The notes under the pieces were generated by a model that saw nothing but the letters and a program-made list of their open reading frames with translations, did not search any database and was not told where the DNA came from. A DNA stretch of 64,000 nucleotides from Candidatus Methylomirabilota bacterium (GTDB lineage Bacteria > Methylomirabilota > Methylomirabilia > Methylomirabilales > Methylomirabilaceae): NCBI GenBank assembly GCA_016207095.1, contig JACQQF010000027.1, positions 1 through 64,000 on the forward strand, in the 5' to 3' direction. The translations under genes were made by a program, and so were the position numbers. Positions 1 through 8,770 of the stretch are shown here, piece by piece (the first letter of the stretch is position 1; every line of letters begins with the position of its first letter).

Positions 1-57
1 CGGCACTAATCGCCGACAAGTATCCTGCAAAACGGTCGTTCAGACACCGCTTTTCCC

Positions 58-159
58 AGTGCCGTTCCAACTGTTTGGCCTCACAACACAATGATGTGTA
101 GGCAACTTAATCGGCCTCTGCACAGCGTCAGTATTTGTCCGAAAAAGTTGGAACGGCAC
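58..159. mobile_element. MITE-like element (inner copy) AGTGCCGTTCCAACT...AGTTGGAACGGCAC nested in another copy
   Basis: Terminal inverted repeat identical to the 37.8-kb copy; flanked by halves of an 11.3-kb-type element. Confidence 0.7.
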
Positions 160-196
160 GAGCCTCACCTTTTTGGCATAGGTAGTCGGAACGATA

Positions 197-1486
197 TCAG
201 CCGCGTTTCTCGATCGACACCACGTCTCGCAGAGCATGCCCCACGTAAACCTGCCGGGGCCTGGCGATCTTCTGCTCCGAATCCAACAGCATCTCCTCCC
301 ACTGCGCCATCCAGCCCGATGTTCTCGGGATCGCGAACAGCACCGGGAAGATATCCACCGGAAAGCCCATCGCCTGGTAGATAATCCCCGAATAGAAATC
401 GACGTTCGGGTAGAGCTTTCGCTTTACGAAGTAGTCGTCCTGCAGCGCGATCCGCTCCAGTTCAACGGCCATCTCCAGCAACGGGTTCGTCCCCGTCACC
501 TCGAATACCTGCTCCGCCAGCCGTTTGATGATCCTTGCCCTGGGGTCGTAGTTCTTATAGACGCGATGGCCGAACCCCATCAAGCGCCCCTCCCCGGCCT
601 TCGCCCTCTTGATGAACTCGGGGATGCGGTCCTTCGACCCGATCTCGTTGAGCATCCGGAGCACCGCCTCGTTGGCGCCGCCGTGCAGGGGTCCGTAGAG
701 GGCTGCGGTCGCTGCCGCCACAGCCGAGTACGGGTTGACCTGGGAGCTTCCGACGCTCCTCATGGCGTTGGCGCTGCAGTTCTGCTCGTGGTCCGCGTGA
801 AGGATGAACAGAACATCGAGGGCCTTCTCGAGGACCGGATTGGGCTTGTACTTCGACTCGGCCATCTTGAAGAGCATGCTGAGAAAGTTTCCAGTGTAAC
901 TCAGGTCGTTGTCCGGGTACACGTACGGCAGACCCAGGCTCTGTCGATAGGCGAAGGCGGCAATCGTCGGCATCTTGGCCACCAGCCGCTGGATCTGCTT
1001 CTTGCGGGACTCGGGGTCCATGACCTGCTTGGCATCAGGGTAGAACGTGGAGAGTGCTCCCACCGTCCCGACGAGAATCCCCATCGGGTGAGCATCGTAA
1101 CGAAAGCCGTCCATGAACTTCTTGATGTTCTCGTGGATCATGGTGTGGTGAGTGATGTTCCAGACCCAGTCATCGAGCTGCGCCCTGGTGGGCAGCTCTC
1201 CGTGCAGGATCAGGTAGGCGACCTCGAGGTAGCTGCACCGCTCAGCGAGCTGCTCGATCGGGTACCCTCGATAACGCAAGATCCCCTTGTCGCCGTCGAT
1301 GAACGTGATCTTGCTCTTGCACGAGGCTGTGTTCATGAACGCCGGGTCATAGCTCATCACCCCGAATTCGTCGTCCGTGACCTTGATCTGCCGAAGATCC
1401 ATGGCCCGGATGGTCCCTTGCTGAACCGGGATCTCGTAGCTCTTTCCATTCCGGTTGTCGGTAATGGTCAAGGTGTCTTTGCTCAT
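197..1486 (-). CDS. gltA: Citrate synthase
   Basis: ORF with citrate synthase motifs (GPLHGGANEAVLRML, MGFGHRVYKNYDPRA); internal start MSKDTLTITDN preceded by AAAGGAG. Confidence 0.95.
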   Translation of the reverse strand: MSKDTLTITDNRNGKSYEIPVQQGTIRAMDLRQIKVTDDEFGVMSYDPAFMNTASCKSKITFIDGDKGILRYRGYPIEQLAERCSYLEVAYLILHGELPTRAQLDDWVWNITHHTMIHENIKKFMDGFRYDAHPMGILVGTVGALSTFYPDAKQVMDPESRKKQIQRLVAKMPTIAAFAYRQSLGLPYVYPDNDLSYTGNFLSMLFKMAESKYKPNPVLEKALDVLFILHADHEQNCSANAMRSVGSSQVNPYSAVAAATAALYGPLHGGANEAVLRMLNEIGSKDRIPEFIKRAKAGEGRLMGFGHRVYKNYDPRARIIKRLAEQVFEVTGTNPLLEMAVELERIALQDDYFVKRKLYPNVDFYSGIIYQAMGFPVDIFPVLFAIPRTSGWMAQWEEMLLDSEQKIARPRQVYVGHALRDVVSIEKRG

Positions 1487-1602
1487 CGCCGTGCTCCTTT
1501 CTCTGCTCAGGCCGCTAGGGGCCTGCTGTTGAAAGACGAGGGAATGAACGGAATGATCCTCCACCTCAGAACACTCGGGGTCTCCGGCATGTCCATGGAA
1601 GG

Positions 1603-2190
1603 TTACTGCCCTGCTCCCAACGGGAGCTTCACGCTGACCGCCCCCCGAAGGTCGGCGACCTGGTATCCGGTGGCCTTATCGTCCGGATAGAGGCGCCGCA
1701 ACTCCGCTTGAACGTCCGGCGGGATATCCCGAGGGCCGCCGTGGCAGTTCAGACAGACCGGGCTTCCCATCACGATCGGCCTCATGTAGCGCAGGTACGT
1801 TCGCCCTTCATCGCTGACAACCTCGGCATGCTCGGTATCAATCCCGAGCTCCCCCCTGGCCTTCAACGCCGCGAACTCCCCGAGCACCCTCACCTCATAG
1901 TCGTCCGGCGCATCCGCGGGGCTACGGTACTTGACGCTGACCCGGCGAACACGCCATCCCTCGTGCTCGTGCTGCTTGGCCAGACCGAGGGCAATATTCG
2001 AACACTGCTGCAGCGCCCCAGCCGGCCCCCGAGCCCGCACCTCGATCTGCATCAAGTCGCGCGTTTCTTCGATGATCCTCAACGCCACTTCGCGAGCCGC
2101 CCGAAGGCCCGGCAGATCCGACGCGGCCGCCCACGAAAGAAGCGACACGCTCATGACGAGACAGCCGATTCCGATGTGCCTCCTGTTCAT
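1603..2190 (-). CDS. DUF3365/Tll0287-like heme-binding protein (single CxxCH-type motif CLNCHGG)
   Basis: Signal-peptide-like N-terminus and PVCLNCHGGPRDIP motif. Confidence 0.65.
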   Translation of the reverse strand: MNRRHIGIGCLVMSVSLLSWAAASDLPGLRAAREVALRIIEETRDLMQIEVRARGPAGALQQCSNIALGLAKQHEHEGWRVRRVSVKYRSPADAPDDYEVRVLGEFAALKARGELGIDTEHAEVVSDEGRTYLRYMRPIVMGSPVCLNCHGGPRDIPPDVQAELRRLYPDDKATGYQVADLRGAVSVKLPLGAGQ

Positions 2191-2216
2191 TTCATCACCT
2201 CTCTTGCGTCCTCAGC

Positions 2217-4940
2217 TTAGCCGTTCAGCGGCTCAAGGCGGGCCGCGCATACCTTGAACTCGGGAATCAGGGCCACCGGATCAAGCGCAGGGTTGGTCAA
2301 GCGGTTGGCGGGCGCCTCCGAGAAGTGAAAGGTCGTGAAGATCACCCCCGGTGGCGTCCCCGCTTCCACGCGGGTCTTGGCGACGATTTGACCACGTCGC
2401 GTCACCACAGCGACCTTCTGGCCCTCTCTGGCACCGAGGCGGTCAGCATCGATCGGATTCACCTCGATATACGGTTCAGGTTCTAGAAGATGCAACCCAT
2501 CCGACCGCCGAGACATCGTCCCGGTGTGGTATTGAAAGAGGGTGCGGCCGGTGGTCAGGACGAAGGGGAAGTCGCTATCGGGCACCTCATCGGGCGGAAG
2601 CCACTCGACAGGATGGAAGCGGCCCCGGCCGCGTGGGAATCGGTTGGCGTACAAGACCGGCGTCCCGGGGTGGTCGCGGTGCGGACACGGCCACTGCAGG
2701 CTCACGGACTCCAGCCGGTCATACGAGATTCCGCCGTAGATCGGGACCAGACGGGCGATCTCAGCCATGATCTCGCCCGGGTGGCCATACATCATCGGCG
2801 TCCCAAGTCGCCGGCTCAGGGCGCAGACGATCTGCCAGTCGGCCATCGCCTGCCCGGGAGGCTCGACCGCTTTCCTGATCCGCTGGACCCGGCGCTCCGT
2901 ATTGGTGAAGGTCCCGTCCTTCTCAGCGAAGCTGGCCGCCGGCAGCACCACGTGCGCCAGTCTGGCCGTCTCGGTCAAGAAGAGATCCTGGACCACCAGC
3001 AAATCGAGGCTGCGCAGGACCGCCTCGGTCTCGGTCATGTCCGGCTCCGCCAGGAGCGCATTCTCTCCCACGAGATACAGGCCACGGATCGCACCCTGCC
3101 GCTCTCGGCCGAGGATCTGGGTCAATGCGAGGCCCGGCCGCTTCGGGACCGGGCGGCCCCATACAGACTCGAACCGCTCCCGGACGTTCGGGTCGTCGAG
3201 TGACTGATACCCGGGAAGGGCGTCGGGCAGGGCGCCCATATCGCAGGCCCCCTGGACGTTATTCTGTCCACGGAGCGGGTTGATGCCTGCGCCCGGCTTT
3301 CCCAGATTCCCGGTCAGCAGGGCCAAGTTGGCGAGCGCCAGGACCGTTTGGTGCCCGCTCGTATGCTGGGTCACCCCCATAGTGTAGTAGATCGAGGCCG
3401 GGCGTCTGGTGGCGTAGAGGCGGGCCGCGCGGCGCAGCAGTTCCGGATCGATCCCGGCGATAGAGGCCGCGACCTCCGGCGGATAGCGGCGAGCCGTCTC
3501 CTGCATCGCTTCGAACCCCTCGGTCCGGTCCTGCACGAACGTCCGATCCCAAAGTCCTTCCTCGAGGATCACGTGAGCCATCCCGTTCAGGACCGCCAGG
3601 TCGGTGCCGGGTCGTATCGCCAGGTGCACCGTGGCGAGTCGGGCCAACTCGATCCGCCGGGGATCGATCACAATGAGAGGGACGCCCCTCGCGACGAGAC
3701 GCTTCATCGGCAGGGCGGCGATCGGATGCTGCTCCGTGGTATTTGATCCGACAACCAGCAACGCCTCGGCCTCCTCCAGATCCGCGAAAGAGTTCGTCCC
3801 CGCCGGGCTTCCAAAGGCGGATAACAAGGCCGTCCCGGTTGGCGCATGGCAGAGGCGGGCACAGTGGTCCACATTATTCGTGCCGAGGACCGCTCTGGCC
3901 AGCTTCTGGAGCAGATAGTTCTCTTCGTTCGTGGCCTTGGCCGAGGCGGCCACGCCGATGGCATCGGCACCGTGGCGCGCTGCAATCTCGCGGAGCCCCG
4001 CGGCAACCAGGTCGAGAGCCTCCTCCCACGTCGCCTCCCGGAACCCGCTCCCCTCCAGGATCAGCGGCATTGTCAGACGATCCGGGCTATGAATGAACTG
4101 AAATCCGAACCGCCCTTTCGCGCAGAGACTGCCCCTGTTGGCCGGCCCGTCGAAGTTCGAACCGACCGTCACCACCTGGCCATCCTTGACGTGCAGGTCC
4201 AGTTGGCAGCCACACCCACAATAGGGGCAGATCGTCGTGATCGCCTGATGCGCCCCAACCTCTTCATTCCAGGCGGGACCCTTTTCAGCAAGAGCGCCTG
4301 TCGGGCAATAGGCGACGCACTCACCACACGAGACGCAGGTCGATTCGCCCAACGGTTTGCCATCGTCGGCGATCACGACGCTCCGGTCTCCACGTTCCGC
4401 GATTCCCAGGACATGATGGCCCTGGATCTCGCCGCAGGCCCGAACGCACCGCCGACAGAGAATACATCTATTGAGATCCATTCTGATCAGAGGGTGAGAG
4501 TCGTCGATCGGAAACGGAGCCCGTTGTCTGGCGAAGCGGCTGCCGGAAAAAAGATGATGGCGTTTGGCGAGGGCATGCAGCTCGCACCGACCTCCCCTCT
4601 CTTCCGGGAGGCAATCGACCGGATGATCAGCCAGCAGCATTTCAAGCACGAACGTCCGTGCGTTGACAGCCTCTTCGGCTTCGGTCAGGACCTCCATCCC
4701 TTCCGTCACCGGCGTGGAGCAGGCGGTCCTCAGGTGGACAGCCCCATCCTGGGCCACTTGGACCAAGCACACTCGACAGCCTGGCTGCGCTGGAAGTGAT
4801 GGGACCTGACAGAGTGTCGGGATGGCGATCCGTAGCGAGCGCGCAGCATCAAGGAGAGTGGTCCCCTGCGGGACCATGGTAGGACGGCTGTCGATCGTCA
4901 GGGATATGGTCGAGGCGTCTCTCACACCATGCTCCTTCAC
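2217..4940 (-). CDS. fdhA: Formate dehydrogenase alpha subunit (molybdopterin, N-terminal 2Fe-2S and 4Fe-4S domains), Cys form
   Basis: 907 aa; 2Fe-2S ferredoxin N-terminus, CPYCGCGCQL 4Fe-4S motif, VDHCARLCHAPT active-site region with Cys in place of Sec, C-terminal molybdopterin domain. Confidence 0.9.
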   Translation of the reverse strand: MKEHGVRDASTISLTIDSRPTMVPQGTTLLDAARSLRIAIPTLCQVPSLPAQPGCRVCLVQVAQDGAVHLRTACSTPVTEGMEVLTEAEEAVNARTFVLEMLLADHPVDCLPEERGGRCELHALAKRHHLFSGSRFARQRAPFPIDDSHPLIRMDLNRCILCRRCVRACGEIQGHHVLGIAERGDRSVVIADDGKPLGESTCVSCGECVAYCPTGALAEKGPAWNEEVGAHQAITTICPYCGCGCQLDLHVKDGQVVTVGSNFDGPANRGSLCAKGRFGFQFIHSPDRLTMPLILEGSGFREATWEEALDLVAAGLREIAARHGADAIGVAASAKATNEENYLLQKLARAVLGTNNVDHCARLCHAPTGTALLSAFGSPAGTNSFADLEEAEALLVVGSNTTEQHPIAALPMKRLVARGVPLIVIDPRRIELARLATVHLAIRPGTDLAVLNGMAHVILEEGLWDRTFVQDRTEGFEAMQETARRYPPEVAASIAGIDPELLRRAARLYATRRPASIYYTMGVTQHTSGHQTVLALANLALLTGNLGKPGAGINPLRGQNNVQGACDMGALPDALPGYQSLDDPNVRERFESVWGRPVPKRPGLALTQILGRERQGAIRGLYLVGENALLAEPDMTETEAVLRSLDLLVVQDLFLTETARLAHVVLPAASFAEKDGTFTNTERRVQRIRKAVEPPGQAMADWQIVCALSRRLGTPMMYGHPGEIMAEIARLVPIYGGISYDRLESVSLQWPCPHRDHPGTPVLYANRFPRGRGRFHPVEWLPPDEVPDSDFPFVLTTGRTLFQYHTGTMSRRSDGLHLLEPEPYIEVNPIDADRLGAREGQKVAVVTRRGQIVAKTRVEAGTPPGVIFTTFHFSEAPANRLTNPALDPVALIPEFKVCAARLEPLNG

Positions 4941-5000
4941 TAGCCCCGAGAGTGGTGTACAACTTCATATTCCTAAAACGCTCCCCTGCGGTGCCAACAG

Positions 5001-5016
5001 AGCAATGACAATGCCA
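5001..5016 (-). promoter_or_regulatory. Sigma54 (-24/-12) promoter upstream of fdhA
   Basis: Minus strand TGGCATTGTCATTGCT; matches TGGCAC-N5-TTGCW with GG/GC spacing conserved. Confidence 0.8.
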
Positions 5017-5732
5017 AGCCCGCCAAAAGAGACGCTTGTGCCTGGCCCGAAGACTCCCCTTTAGATCCAATAAGATGGCTGACCCATGCTGGCGTAGATG
5101 TCAATCGGACACCGGCCGATCCGAGCACTGTGGGGCAACTCCTCCCCACTAGAAGACCATGGGGACTCTCTAACTTACTGTGATTGAAAGCCAGAACCGG
5201 TGGGTACTATCCGCCCCACAACGCGGCAGGCTGTCCCGATCTGAAAGGATAACCAGGTCTGGGAAGCTTTACAAGGAACGCATTCTGGCCGGGTCCTTCG
5301 ACCCCGCAGCCGTTCATCCCAAGCCCTGAGTTTATCGAAAGGTGTACGCCTGGGCTATTATGCGCCCTTCGACATTCTCAGGGCAAACGCTATTGCGGGG
5401 GCATCTCTTAGGGTCACGATATTATGAAGTGGACAGGCCTTGAATCTTGGGGAGGAGCGTCCTATATTAATTGTGAGGGAGCCTTAAGGGGGCTAAGGCC
5501 GACCAAGAGAGAGGCGGCAGTTGCCTGCAGAACCTAAGGGGTTGTCCTTGGAGCCTGTGCCGTGCTGAGGAGGCTTCCTCGAGAGAGCCACGAGGCGTCG
5601 GGCGAAAGCCCGGAGGTGATGTAGTTGCCGGATGCCTTGTGGCTTTTGCTTTCCGGCGGATCTGAGGTTCGGCGCAAGATCAACCACCTCGCCGCCCACC
5701 TGCTCCGGGAGCTAGGCCATGGGCTCCGCCGG

Positions 5733-6230
5733 CTAGCCCTTAATCGGGATCTTTTTCCCGGCTGGCTCCTTCACCTTGGGAAGGGTGACGGTGAGTATGC
5801 CTTCTTTCATCTCTGCCCGGACCTTCTCGGGGACCACGGTAGCCGGAAGGGCGATAGACCGATAGAGCCTTCCTTGGTGGAACTCGCAGAACTGGAGATC
5901 CCCCTCCTCCTTCCGATGCTCGTGTTTGGTGGCCACCCGCACCGTGAGCCGGTCGCGTTCGACCTGGACCTCGACATCCTTCGCCGCGATGCCCGCCATG
6001 ACAAAGCTTGCACGAAGGGTATTGTCCGTTTCTGTGAGCTCCGCGCAGGGGCGCCACAAGAGCTCCCTTTCGGCTTGGAGCCAATCAGCGAGATTGTGGC
6101 CAAGCAGCCATCCTCGATTCTCGAAGAGCTCGAAGGCCCGCTCGGAAAGCTGTCGCTCAATCTCCGTCAGCTCATCGAACAGTGAACCAACCTTCTTCAC
6201 CGGTGTGACCGGAACCGCGCGACCTGCCAT
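5733..6230 (-). CDS. Hsp20/alpha-crystallin family protein
   Basis: Alpha-crystallin-like C-terminal domain (SIALPATVVPEKVRAEMKEGILTVTLPK); start chosen at MAGRAVPVTPVKK. Confidence 0.85.
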   Translation of the reverse strand: MAGRAVPVTPVKKVGSLFDELTEIERQLSERAFELFENRGWLLGHNLADWLQAERELLWRPCAELTETDNTLRASFVMAGIAAKDVEVQVERDRLTVRVATKHEHRKEEGDLQFCEFHQGRLYRSIALPATVVPEKVRAEMKEGILTVTLPKVKEPAGKKIPIKG

Positions 6231-6295
6231 GTCTCTCCTCCTTCGCCTGCCGTTTCGTATCCAATGAAACACACCAGCCACAACCTGGCAAGCGA

Positions 6296-8713
6296 TTATA
6301 CCGAGCGTGTTTCTCCCATCTTTTGCTCGATCTCTACGACCTTCACCATCGTCTTCATGACAGCGTCCGGATTCAACGACATACTGTCGATCCCTTCTTC
6401 AACGAGGAACTGAGCGAACTCGGGGTAGTCGCTGGGGGCCTGACCACAGATCCCGATCTTCACGCCGTGCGCCCGGGCCGTCCTGATCACCGAGGACACA
6501 AGCTTCTTGACGGCCGGATTCCGCTCATCGAAGATTCGGGCGACCAGCTCCGAGTCTCTATCGACCCCCAGCGTCAACTGGGTGAGGTCGTTCGACCCGA
6601 TCGAGAAGCCGTCGAATATCCTCGCGAACTCATCGGCCAGCAACACGTTGCTGGGGATCTCGCACATCACGTAGACCTCAAGGTCGTTCTCTCCACGGTT
6701 GAGTCCGTGCTTCGCCATCTCCGCCAGGACACGTTCGCCCTCTTCGAGCGTCCGGACGAACGGGATCATCAGCTTGATGTTGGTAAGACCCATTTCCTCC
6801 CGGGCCTTCCTCATGGCACGGCATTCCAGGGCGAACCCCTCGCGATAGCGGTCGTCGTAATACCGGGAGGCCCCGCGGAAGCCGAGCATGGGGTTTTCTT
6901 CCCTCGGCTCGAACTCCGTGCCGCCGATCAGGTTGGCGTATTCGTTGCTCTTGAAGTCACTCAGACGGACGATGACGTCCCTGGGGTAGAAGGCGGCGGC
7001 GATCATCCCCACGCCCTCCGCCAGCTTGTCCACGAAGTACTGCGATTTATCGGCATAGCCGGCAGTCAGCCGGGCGATCTCGACCTTGGCGGTCTGGTCC
7101 GTCAAGCTATCGAAACGGATCAACGCCATCGGATGGATCCGGATGGCGTGGCTGATGATAAGCTCTTCCCGCGCCAGGCCGACGCCGTCGTTGGGGATGG
7201 CCGACAAGGCAAACACCCCTGCGGGATCGGCGACGTTCAGCATGATCTTGGTCCGGGGCCGGCCAAGCTGACCCAAATCGATCTCTCGAACCGAGAACTT
7301 CAGGAGACCCCGGTAGACGTACCCCGAGTCGCCTTCCGCGCTGGAGACGGTAACCGCCTCGCCGTTACTCAGGACCTCGGTCGCCCGCTCCGTTCCGACG
7401 ACTGCGGGGATCCCCAGCTCGCGGCTGACGATGGCCGCGTGGGAGGTCCGCCCGCCCCGGTTGGTGACGATGGCGGCCGTCTTCTTCATGACCGGCTCCC
7501 AGTCCGGGTCGGTCTTGTCAGTGACCAGGACTTCACCTTCCTGAAACTCGTCAAGGTGATGCACGTCCTTGATGACCCGGGCCCTCCCGTGCCCGATCAT
7601 CTCTCCCACGCTCTTGCCTTCGAGCAGTCGCTCGCCGCCCTCCTCCAGCCGATAGATCTGCAGCAGATCCCGACGCTTGACCGAGTGCACCGTCTCGGGG
7701 CGCGCCTGGAGGATGAACAGCTCGCCGGTCTTGCCATCCTTGGCCCACTCGATGTCCATCGGTGTATGCCGTCCGCTTTTCCTGCTATAGTGCTCCTCGA
7801 TGACGCACCCCCAGCGCGCCAGTTGCAGGATGTCGTCATCATCGATGGCGAAGCGCTGGCGATCGGCCGCAGGCACCGCCGCGTTCTTGGTCTGCTTGCT
7901 TCCTTCCTCGTCATACACCAGCTTCCACTCCTTGCTCCCCAACGTCCGCTGGAGGATGGGACGGAAGCCCTTGAGCAGGGTAGGCTTAAAGACATAGACC
8001 TCATCCGGCGTCACTGCGCCCTGGACCACATTCTCGCCAAGGCCGTACGCCGCATTGATCAGGATGCAGTCGCGGAACCCGCTTTCGGTGTCGATGGTGA
8101 ACAGGACGCCTGAGGATCCGAGATCAGAGCGAACCATCTTCTGCACCCCGATGGAGAGGGCGATGCTCAGGTGATCAAACCCTTTGTCCACACGGTAGGA
8201 GATCGCCCGATCGGTGAAGAGCGAGGCGAAACACTTCCGGCAGGCCTCCAACAGGCCCGGCACCCCGTGGACATTCAGGTAGGTCTCCTGCTGTCCTGCG
8301 AAGCTGGCATCGGGCAGGTCCTCGGCGGTGGCGCTGCTCCGCACCGCGACGTCGGTGTTCGGCCCATACCCCCGGCAAAGGCGCTCGTAGGCGGCCACGA
8401 TCTCCATCTGAAGCCCGGGAGGCAGGGGGGCTTCAAGGAGGATCCTCCGGATCGCCTTGCCGCGGGCGCGCAGGTTCTGGATGTCACGGGTGTCCAGTCC
8501 TTTCAATTGCTCCCCGATCCTGGCCTCGCAACCACTCTCTCTGAGGAAGCGTCGGTACGCTGCCGCAGTGATGGCAAAGCCGTAGGGGACCCGCACGCCT
8601 TGATCCTTCAGGTTTCGATACATCTCCCCGAGCGACGCGTTCTTGCCGCCCACCAGCGGGATATCCTCCAGGCCGATCTCGTCAAACCAGCGCACCAGAG
8701 CTTCCGCGCTCAC
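6296..8713 (-). CDS. ppsA: Phosphoenolpyruvate synthase
   Basis: 805 aa, TNRGGRTSHAAIVSRELGIPAVVG phosphohistidine motif and PEP-utilizing C-terminal domain (GSNDLTQLTLGVDRD). Confidence 0.95.
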   Translation of the reverse strand: MSAEALVRWFDEIGLEDIPLVGGKNASLGEMYRNLKDQGVRVPYGFAITAAAYRRFLRESGCEARIGEQLKGLDTRDIQNLRARGKAIRRILLEAPLPPGLQMEIVAAYERLCRGYGPNTDVAVRSSATAEDLPDASFAGQQETYLNVHGVPGLLEACRKCFASLFTDRAISYRVDKGFDHLSIALSIGVQKMVRSDLGSSGVLFTIDTESGFRDCILINAAYGLGENVVQGAVTPDEVYVFKPTLLKGFRPILQRTLGSKEWKLVYDEEGSKQTKNAAVPAADRQRFAIDDDDILQLARWGCVIEEHYSRKSGRHTPMDIEWAKDGKTGELFILQARPETVHSVKRRDLLQIYRLEEGGERLLEGKSVGEMIGHGRARVIKDVHHLDEFQEGEVLVTDKTDPDWEPVMKKTAAIVTNRGGRTSHAAIVSRELGIPAVVGTERATEVLSNGEAVTVSSAEGDSGYVYRGLLKFSVREIDLGQLGRPRTKIMLNVADPAGVFALSAIPNDGVGLAREELIISHAIRIHPMALIRFDSLTDQTAKVEIARLTAGYADKSQYFVDKLAEGVGMIAAAFYPRDVIVRLSDFKSNEYANLIGGTEFEPREENPMLGFRGASRYYDDRYREGFALECRAMRKAREEMGLTNIKLMIPFVRTLEEGERVLAEMAKHGLNRGENDLEVYVMCEIPSNVLLADEFARIFDGFSIGSNDLTQLTLGVDRDSELVARIFDERNPAVKKLVSSVIRTARAHGVKIGICGQAPSDYPEFAQFLVEEGIDSMSLNPDAVMKTMVKVVEIEQKMGETRSV

Positions 8714-8770
8714 ATCATCCTCCTTTAGGCCGAGAGGAATGTCTCATTCCAGATGCCGAGGTCAGCGTCA

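Noticed and set aside
236-1690. Long plus-strand ORF (484 aa) over gltA
   Set aside because: Antisense shadow of the clearly recognisable citrate synthase; high GC generates long spurious ORFs.
3800-3900. Selenocysteine in formate dehydrogenase
   Set aside because: The active-site codon region reads ARLCHAPT with a Cys codon; no in-frame TGA.
6323-8113. 596-aa plus-strand ORF
   Set aside because: Antisense shadow of ppsA, no recognisable domain.
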